From the IMG/VR virus record IMGVR_UViG_3300021963_000110, positions 1 through 64,000 of that record: a stretch of DNA of 64,000 nucleotides; one strand, 5' to 3'. The notes under the pieces were generated by a model. It was not told the DNA's origin. It worked only from the letters and a program-made list of their open reading frames with translations, and did no database searches. A program made the position numbers and the translations under genes. This document shows, piece by piece, positions 58,901-64,000 of the stretch (within the stretch, counting starts at the first letter, position 1; every line of letters starts with the position of its first letter). The stretch is from a virus.

Positions 58901-61697
58901 AATTCACTCGAACATTAGTCGCGTTAATATTTGTTACAGATTCGGTACCATTAACAATTTCTTGGCCGTTTATAATCAATCCGTTTGATGTTAAGAAACC
59001 ATTTACTCGCAAATTACCATTAATAGTTGTCTTATTATTAACTATTAATGTATCAGCCGGGGCCAATATAATATTTGAATCGGATGCAATTGTTGGGATA
59101 CCTGCGCTAGCAACTGAAATTGCGTTAGCATATATGACATCTCTTACAGACAAATTGCCTTGTATAGAAATGTTCCCAGTCAATGTAGTAATATTTGCAA
59201 CGGCTGCTGAAACATCTGCGGATATTCTACCGTTTGCTGCAATAGAAATTCCTGTGCCAGCTAATGTTGGCAATAATGCAATAACATTAGATCTTACTCT
59301 ATCATTAGAATAGAATAAATTGCCTGTAGATTCAACTATGTTTCCTGTATAAAGGTTTGTCCAAACATTTGCAGTAATTCTATTAACAACGATGTCATTG
59401 TTAGAGAACAATTCATAACCATTTATAATTATTGTGTTGGTTACTAATGTGTTTGTACTAATAAATTCTGCACCGGTGATTCTACCAGAACCGCCTGAAG
59501 TAATTATATTCCCTACTTGTAAATTGCCCGTATATGTTGGCAATAATGCCAATACATTAGCGTAAACTCTTGCATTAGTATAATATAGATTTGTGCCTTC
59601 TGATAAATTAGAAGTAGTTAAATTACTTAGGCTTAATACTAAGTTAGCAATATTTGATCTTTCAGCAAACGCCGAAGATGTACCACCGGTAACTGCAGAA
59701 ATTTGGCCGTTTGCTGCAATAGAAATTCCTGTACCTGCTAATGTTGGCAATAATGCAATAACATTGGAGTAAACTCTTGCATTTGTAAAATACAAATTAC
59801 TTGCAGATTCTACGACATTCGCAGTTGTTAAATCTGTTACGTTGGCTTTTGTGTTTAAAAGACTTATAACATTGGCATAAACACGAGCATTAGTATAATA
59901 TAGATTTGTGCCTTCAGCTAAATTACTTGTTGTAAAGTTACTGATAGATAGTACAGTATTAGCAACATTTGCAGAACTTGCAAATATAGCTGTTACACCC
60001 AATGCATCAATAAAGGGTTTATTGACACGAGTATCAATTGCTAAATTTGCTCTAGTATTACTGTAATATAGATTTATACCTTCAACTAAATTAGTTGTTG
60101 TAAAATTATCGATTCTGCTTACAAAACCAGTTAGATTACCTACAAATCCGGCAAACACAGTAGTTGCTTGAATATTTGCCAAACGGAATGTTGGATGAGA
60201 TGTATCTAAATATACATTTGCATCTGGTTCTGGAGCATAATTATCAAATACTTTAAATCTTCCATCTGTATGGTCTCTGAAGAAACCAGCATGATGATAT
60301 GTTCCATCGTTATAATTAAATGTAATACCTAAATCTGGATTAGATGTTGTTGATCCCTGATTTAAATAAATCATATTGTCCGAAATGGACAAATTGTTTG
60401 AGCTATATGTGGTTACATTTCCATATACATTTAACGGTCCGTATATAGAAACTCCGGCAAATGATACTGAAGCATTTGGTGCAACATTTTGACCAATTGC
60501 AATTACACCGGTTGTTTGATTATAACTAACGCCTGTACCTTCAGATAATGCAGATTTAACTCTTGCATTTGTGTAATATAAATTACCATCAGTTTCTATT
60601 ACGTTTGCAGTATAAATACCATTCCATATATTAGCAGTAACCGTATTTGCACGAAGACCTGTAATAGATAAAGAATTATCTGGGCTTGAGGACAATACAG
60701 TATTGCCCAAGTTAATTGTAAAGCCTGAAAGATAAAGGTCTTTAAACTTTCGAGTGGGTGAACCTAAGTTATAAACTTCATCCGCTGCTGGGATAATATT
60801 ACTATCTAAATTTAGTAATCTGTTTGTTACGTTTGCATATACACGATTATCGGTATAATATAAATTACCAGATGTTTCAATAACATTAGCAGTGTATAAA
60901 TTTAACCAATTTACTGCAGAAATATTGTTTGCACTAATTAAATTAGCACCAGTAATAGAACCGCCTGAACCTGTACCAACAATAACATTACCAGCAGCTA
61001 CATTGCCAGTATATGTGGGTAATGCGGCAACTATATTAGAATGAACTCTTGCATTCGTATAATATAGATTGCTTGCCGATTCTGCAACATTTGCAGTTGT
61101 AAGATCAACAATATTGGCTTTGGCGTTTAATAAACCAATTACATTAGAGTAAACTCTTGCATTAGTATAATATAGATTTACACCTTCTGCTAAATTAGAA
61201 GTAGTTAAATTGCCTAAACTTATTACTAGGTTAGCAATATTTGATCTTTCAGCAAAGACCGCAGTATTTGATGTTTCAGCAAATACCGCATTATTTGCAA
61301 TGAGAGAACCTTGCACAATAGTTAAAACAGTATTTGCTACATTTGCTAACTCAGTAGATGATACAGTAATTACATTTGGAACCCATTTTGTACCATTCCA
61401 AACTAATCCGTATCCCAATACAGGTGTAACTGTTGAAGTATCAACATCAAGCAATTCATTAATACTATTTAAATCAATATTAGCTTTTGTTGTGGATATT
61501 AAATTTGCAACTCTTTGTTCTGTTACCGGAACAATCCAAGTTCTAAGCCCGTTAACATTGGAAGCAAGAACATACCCGTTACCCGCAGGCAACCCTAAGT
61601 CTGGTTCTGTTTCAGATAACTTTATAAATTCATAACGACTAGCGCTTACATTAGCGCTAGGTATCTTTTTTACTCTACCCGATATTAGTTTAGTCAT
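52962..61697 (-). CDS. Giant repetitive tail fibre with embedded cupredoxin-like domain
   Basis: 2911 residues. About 32 copies of a short motif (NLYYTNARVYSNV and variants) alternate with LPTLAGTGISIAANGQIS or GNIITSGGSGRITGAEFIST blocks, a rod-like beta repeat. Two copies of a 100-residue unit (FNYNDGTYHHAGFFRD and GHYNDGTEKHSGLFRD) are inserted. At about 1800-1905 lies a cupredoxin-like domain with His1833 (SPGHPFMI), Cys1890, His1893 and Met1896 (YQCSIHSGMVG). Near the C-terminus three Ig-like repeats share I-x-V-x-x-(N/D)-G-(L/V)-x-Q. It is likely a long tail fibre or whisker. Confidence 0.75.
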   Translation of the reverse strand: MTKLISGRVKKIPSANVSASRYEFIKLSETEPDLGLPAGNGYVLASNVNGLRTWIVPVTEQRVANLISTTKANIDLNSINELLDVDTSTVTPVLGYGLVWNGTKWVPNVITVSSTELANVANTVLTIVQGSLIANNAVFAETSNTAVFAERSNIANLVISLGNLTTSNLAEGVNLYYTNARVYSNVIGLLNAKANIVDLTTANVAESASNLYYTNARVHSNIVAALPTYTGNVAAGNVIVGTGSGGSITGANLISANNISAVNWLNLYTANVIETSGNLYYTDNRVYANVTNRLLNLDSNIIPAADEVYNLGSPTRKFKDLYLSGFTINLGNTVLSSSPDNSLSITGLRANTVTANIWNGIYTANVIETDGNLYYTNARVKSALSEGTGVSYNQTTGVIAIGQNVAPNASVSFAGVSIYGPLNVYGNVTTYSSNNLSISDNMIYLNQGSTTSNPDLGITFNYNDGTYHHAGFFRDHTDGRFKVFDNYAPEPDANVYLDTSHPTFRLANIQATTVFAGFVGNLTGFVSRIDNFTTTNLVEGINLYYSNTRANLAIDTRVNKPFIDALGVTAIFASSANVANTVLSISNFTTSNLAEGTNLYYTNARVYANVISLLNTKANVTDLTTANVVESASNLYFTNARVYSNVIALLPTLAGTGISIAANGQISAVTGGTSSAFAERSNIANLVLSLSNLTTSNLSEGTNLYYTNARVYANVLALLPTYTGNLQVGNIITSGGSGRITGAEFISTNTLVTNTIIINGYELFSNNDIVVNRITANVWTNLYTGNIVESTGNLFYSNDRVRSNVIALLPTLAGTGISIAANGRISADVSAAVANITTLTGNISIQGNLSVRDVIYANAISVASAGIPTIASDSNIILAPADTLIVNNKTTINGNLRVNGFLTSNGLIINGQEIVNGTESVTNINATNVRVNSVVANTLIINGSEFFSNNDITVTRVTANIWTNLYTANVIESASNLYYTNNRVRSNVIALLPTLAGSGISIAANGQISSTASATSVGTLSNLTVTGNITTNVLVTNTLVINGYELFSNNDISVNRITANVWTNLYTANVIESASNLYFTNARVYSNVLALLPTLAGTGIAIAANGQISSTTAVGSIAGLNTANVTESASNLYYTNARVYANVLALLPTYTGNLQVGNIITSGGSGRITGAEFISTNTLVTNTLVINGYELFSNNDIVVNRITANVWTNLYTANVIESAGNVFFTNTRAINAFTPGTGISISGSGVISSTLTGIVTANVVANLTTSNISEGSNLYYTNNRVYANVLELLPTLAGNNIVIAANGQISATITTAAPSVFATSIIGLNTANVAESASNLYYTNARVYANVLALLPTYTGNLQVGNIITSGGTGRITGADLISTNTLVTNTLVINGYELFSNNDISVNRITANVWVGLYTANVIESASNLYFTNARVYSNVIGLLNEKANVIDLTTANVLESVNNLYYTNARVYANVIGLLNDKANIVDLTTANVIESVNNLYYTNARVQANTIELLPTLAGSGISIAANGQISATTSAGSVTGLNTANVIESDSNLYYTNARARTAISAGTGVTYDDITGIISIGQNVATHANVTFNEMTITGNLNVLGNLVGFYSNTLIVNDPLIQLGYNNPSDALDLGFIGHYNDGTEKHSGLFRDASDKKYKFFDDYTVEPGAGTINTADSSFRLANVVATTFEGNVVGNVTGFVSSISNFTTSNLDEGNNLYYSNDRVRSNVVTLLPTLAGSGINIAANGQISATTSAGSVTGLNTANVIESASNLYYTNARAILNVIPAVTELLVTSPGLYYSIDQYTGNNPALDVRAGETIAFGLNSPGHPFMIRVSAGGSNYDTGLTHVANDGTISTGSSAQGKVSGRLFWKIPYSLAGNTYVYQCSIHSGMVGSIVIQKSVSTITTSDIAEGANLYYSNVRANLAIDNRVTKTFVENLGVTIGTATFAQVADAANSAIFAQTANIANAVLSISNLSTTNLPEGNNLYYTNARVASNITSFLPTYTGNIQADILYANTLIGTASGGFITGANLISTNIIIASTWTGLYTANVIETPDNLYYTNSRVQSNVIALLPTLAGTGIVIDANGVISASLGGIVTANTIVGLNTSNVSESESNLYYTNARVLSNVTPLLNAKANVVDLTTANVAELTNLFYTNARVYSNIIQLLPEYTGNVKADTVYANAIVGTTSGGFITGANLISTNIIVSSIWTGLYTTNVIETSDILYYTNSRVQSNVIALLPTLAGSGISIDGNGVISASLGGIVYANTVIGLNTANVAEAASNLYYTNARVLSYVTPLLETKANVVDLTTANVAELTNLYYTNSRVYSNVISLLPTYTGNIQADTVYANAIVGTTSGGFITGANLISTNIIIASTWTGLYTSNIIETDNLFFTNARVYANVTQIFANLSTNIVPLEDSVYDLGSPNRRFKDLWLSGSTLRLGNISLSENANGGLEVRSSAGNLAISSDTISANSWVGLYSANVIETPGNLYYTNARVFAALSSGTGILYSNTTGVISIGQNVSPNASVTFANLVITGTATVAGNLIANGLIIRGINVTDTVLAGNVTSGISTSDTITANTITSNVWNNLYTANVIETAGNLYFTNTRVVSALIAGNNITIEANGRISSGEAGATQLTVSSSQQLTGGNQNYTLASPVNNANSIIVSINGLVQAPTTDYTLNGGQGLQFSANTTANALIEVKYYGYSALSPNVAVVSSSVTIPTVAGQAAYMMGANVTQAQSIMVALDGLIQRPTVDYTVNNTTITMIPAPPEGSNIEIRFFGQEAVALAGAQYTTAYISNSRTYAGGSANLDLGSNVLLARNIIVNIDGVTQIPDLNYTVSGNTLSFGTSVPAVGSLVEVKFFGAEAFNANLTQAMVTAVLPTVLSNDTLVRQIIRSSAYAFSRIFY

Positions 61698-62025
61698 TTG
61701 CTGTTTCTAGTAAACTCATAACTAATTTTAACGCTGTATTTGCGCCCGCTTGACCCACAATTTTTTGTCCTGTTTCTAATACTAGTTTGCCAGTTAAAAT
61801 ACTAGCAGAATCTTTTGTTGGAATTTCAAAATCTTTGCACAATTCAACTAAATGGTTTCCTACTGTGCTATGAAAAAATGTAGTATTGGCTGTCGCCTCT
61901 GTTATATTTGTTACCTGCAATGAAAGGACAATTGAAGTTTTTAGAGCAGGCGCAGTATATATTACATTTGAATTTGTTGTAAGATTTGCTGTTATTGTTT
62001 TAAATACGTTTAATGCGGTTGCCAT
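61690..62025 (-). CDS. Small single-domain virion protein
   Basis: 111 residues, beta-rich: MATALNVFKTITANLTTNSN, VIYTAPALKTSIVLSLQVTN, then EIPTKDSASILTGKLVLETG. It has the size and strand layout of the single-domain proteins at 46938 and 52590, though more distant. It precedes the giant fibre gene, which it overlaps by eight bases, and could be its attachment partner. Confidence 0.6.
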   Translation of the reverse strand: MATALNVFKTITANLTTNSNVIYTAPALKTSIVLSLQVTNITEATANTTFFHSTVGNHLVELCKDFEIPTKDSASILTGKLVLETGQKIVGQAGANTALKLVMSLLETAND

Positions 62026-62028
62026 TTA

Positions 62029-64000
62029 TTATCCTTCGATTGCTAGCATGTATGGTGTCATAACAGCAAACAATGCTTTATTGAATGTTCTGCCTGTAAT
62101 TGTACCGTCAACTCTATTTATAACCAATCCTGTGCCGATTCTAAAATCGCCCAATTGGTCTGTACTTGTGAAGTAAACCTTACCTCCGCGCAATTCTTTA
62201 ACTTCATTTTCCTGTATTGGCACACCCCCTAAATACGGTAATGCTGTTGCAATAGTAGTGCCCGATCCTACATATTCAAATGTATGACCGCTGGATGAAA
62301 TATAACTTCCTTGATGGAAAGAAACTCTAGAATTTGCTAATATATTTTCATTTATTGTTTCTAAAACTGTAACTACACTAGTATTGCTTATTAAATTCGT
62401 TGCGGACTGCACTGTGTAGAATGTCCCCGAACCATTACTAATATTTGCCCAATTTTGATTTACAAATTCTAATACCTCAGCTTTAATAAAATCTTTATTA
62501 GCTAATACCAACTTTGTAGCATTAATTATATTAGTATTTGAACTAGGAGTAAATGTTATTGGTTGTTTTTCAGACGCAACATTTGGACCAAAGGTAACAA
62601 TGTTTGCAATCAATCTAACATCATCTAATAATAAGTTTGCTTCTGCAATTGTTGCATAAGATGCTGCTGTTGTATTTTGTACTACTGTATTTTGATATAC
62701 GTTAGCAATAACATTGCCTCGTATAATTTTATCAACTAGACCGCCAATGAAATAATATGCAGCGCCCGTCTGAACAATTTGATCGTTGATTTGCGTATCA
62801 GTTGCGTCATATTGGTAATAATATGTTCCAGCAGTAACAGTCTGTCTATTGCCGCCGTGTCTCAAATCAAAGGTCACACTTTCTAAAATATATCCAACGT
62901 CGCGAGAACATTTTATTTGAGCATTAGCCGGGTCTAAGAACATTGCGGCATTAGCAAAGAATCCTGGATATGCGTTTTCAATGTATCCAATGGTTTCAGC
63001 TGCAATAAATGCCTTATTATCTATAATGTTGTTTGCAGCATTTGTAACGTTTACATTTGTATTTGCAGGATATTGATTTGGAACAATTATATCTGTTACA
63101 CCTACTGTACCATTTGCAATAATATCCGTTAACAATGTTTTAAGAGTTGCAATAACCGCGCCTTCTGTCGCTGTACCAGTAGGTCCGTTTATAGGGGTTT
63201 CTGTTCCCTGATATGTTGCACCTAACGCAACACCTGTAGCTGCATCATATGCCAAATCAAGAGCAAAATTAATTGCTTCAATCGTTTCTGGAGATTGATT
63301 TGGGATTGCAGATGTAACTTGTGACCAATATTGCAATCCTGCAAATGTTGATTGTGTGTTGCTGTTGTAAGCTAAATCAAATGCCAAAGAATCTACAATT
63401 AAACCTGTATCTCTAGCACATTTAGCTTGATTATAATTTGCAAATAATACAGAATCTCCGTAATTTGGTTTTATATTCAAATTACTTATAGTTATTTCGT
63501 TTGTAGCCTCAGTTGTTCCTGTTTGAACTTTTCCAAAATATAGTGGTTCACTAACACCATCAGCCCATAATCCATAGTTGCCGAATGATGCGTTAGAATT
63601 TGTAACAGAACAGAAGCCGCCTGACTCGCATAAAATAGCAATATGGCAGCAAATTGTAAACACCGATACTAACTGAGTGTACCCTTTGTTTAGCATATGT
63701 ATGCCGATTCCACCCTCGTTCGTTTGTGTATATGCGTCACACACCATAGAACGCAACCCCGTAACATAACGGCCATCTACACGCATACCTGTTCCAGTAG
63801 TTGTGATAGAAGAACAGTTCTGAATATACGGGCTTGTTACAATAGTTCCAGCAGATCCGTTTGGATTATATGAGAATACGGCTGATGGAGATAAATGATC
63901 TCTGAATGTAATACCTGTTACATAACAAGCATTCTCAACATAGAACATATCAACGGTTGGCTGGGATGGTCTAATTGTAGTTGTTCTTAAATTGTCGCCA
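62029..64000 (-). CDS. Beta-helix tail-fibre protein, 5' end beyond the window
   Basis: The frame is open to the right edge, upstream of the first internal Met at 63948 (preceding residues RTTTIRPSQPTVD). The N-terminus is therefore missing and at least 656 residues remain. GIGIHMLNKGYTQLVSVFTI then CESGGFCSVTNSNASFGNYG is a parallel-beta-helix signature I recall from structural proteins of aquatic T4-like phages. Two copies of a DxxYILESVTFDLRHGG-type helical segment follow, and the C-terminus carries GDFRIGTGLVINRVDGTITG. Probably a baseplate or tail-fibre protein. Confidence 0.7.
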   Translation of the reverse strand, partial: GDNLRTTTIRPSQPTVDMFYVENACYVTGITFRDHLSPSAVFSYNPNGSAGTIVTSPYIQNCSSITTTGTGMRVDGRYVTGLRSMVCDAYTQTNEGGIGIHMLNKGYTQLVSVFTICCHIAILCESGGFCSVTNSNASFGNYGLWADGVSEPLYFGKVQTGTTEATNEITISNLNIKPNYGDSVLFANYNQAKCARDTGLIVDSLAFDLAYNSNTQSTFAGLQYWSQVTSAIPNQSPETIEAINFALDLAYDAATGVALGATYQGTETPINGPTGTATEGAVIATLKTLLTDIIANGTVGVTDIIVPNQYPANTNVNVTNAANNIIDNKAFIAAETIGYIENAYPGFFANAAMFLDPANAQIKCSRDVGYILESVTFDLRHGGNRQTVTAGTYYYQYDATDTQINDQIVQTGAAYYFIGGLVDKIIRGNVIANVYQNTVVQNTTAASYATIAEANLLLDDVRLIANIVTFGPNVASEKQPITFTPSSNTNIINATKLVLANKDFIKAEVLEFVNQNWANISNGSGTFYTVQSATNLISNTSVVTVLETINENILANSRVSFHQGSYISSSGHTFEYVGSGTTIATALPYLGGVPIQENEVKELRGGKVYFTSTDQLGDFRIGTGLVINRVDGTITGRTFNKALFAVMTPYMLAIEG

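Noticed and set aside
52962-61697. CRISPR-like repeated DNA
   Set aside because: The repeats are in frame, degenerate and encode a protein motif. There are no uniform spacers or cas genes.
1-64000. tRNA genes and integrase/attachment sites
   Set aside because: I saw no cloverleaf with a T-arm consensus, no integrase-like gene and no tRNA-end duplication. This was by eye; a tRNA scan would be decisive.

Overview
The window is a piece of an AT-rich, gene-dense, T4-like tailed phage genome. Three things point to this: a T4 gp61-type primase, T4-type late promoter motifs (TATAAATA and one-base variants) just upstream of structural genes, and about 40 kb of tail-fibre and other virion proteins of the kind seen in aquatic T4-like myoviruses. 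The two-component spanin cassette points to a Gram-negative host. The very bacterial-looking iscU, iscA and erpA genes suggest a proteobacterial one. Genes are packed with ATGA and TAATG overlaps, and I saw no tRNA gene.

Layout. (1) Positions 1-290: the 5' part of a leftward gene and a divergent promoter region. It holds two perfect sigma70-type promoters, each placed so that the ATG falls at the expected first transcribed base (predicted leaderless mRNAs). (2) 288-3516, plus strand: an early-type operon of small proteins, including a GIY-YIG nuclease, a HAD 5'-nucleotidase and two tiny membrane peptides. (3) 3517-8480, minus strand: the end of the late region, with a cupin, a Trp-rich protein, three adhesin-like proteins and a GIY-YIG protein. 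(4) 8506-17682, minus strand: a nucleotide and Fe-S metabolism block. In transcription order it runs primase, thyX, MazG-like, i-spanin, o-spanin, a lipoprotein, a hypothetical protein, nrdA, iscU, iscA, erpA, thioredoxin, nrdB, a small 4-Cys protein resembling HiPIP, a zinc ribbon, dCMP deaminase, a cytidylyltransferase and two zinc-ribbon proteins. (5) 17730-22400: small membrane and virion-associated proteins, with glycine-rich adhesins starting to appear. (6) 22413-64000, minus strand: a very large adhesin and tail-fibre arsenal. It contains LamG proteins (24 LamG modules in six proteins over the whole window), seven glycine-rich proteins, a fibrinogen/intelectin-like protein, cupins, a 2911-residue repetitive fibre with a complete type-1 copper ligand set, and the start of a beta-helix fibre cut by the right edge.

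How the parts may work together. Thymidylate synthase, dCMP deaminase, MazG-like NTPase, 5'-nucleotidase and class Ia ribonucleotide reductase redirect nucleotides to phage DNA. The scaffold and carriers IscU, IscA and ErpA sit between the two reductase subunit genes, beside thioredoxin and a possible small Fe-S protein. This suggests a phage-borne iron-cofactor module serving the reductase or a redox partner (inference). The adhesin block looks modular: a few N-terminal anchor types are joined to interchangeable LamG, glycine-rich, Calx-beta or fibrinogen-like parts, and DNA-level repeats show recent recombination. This would fit a phage with a diversified receptor-binding set.
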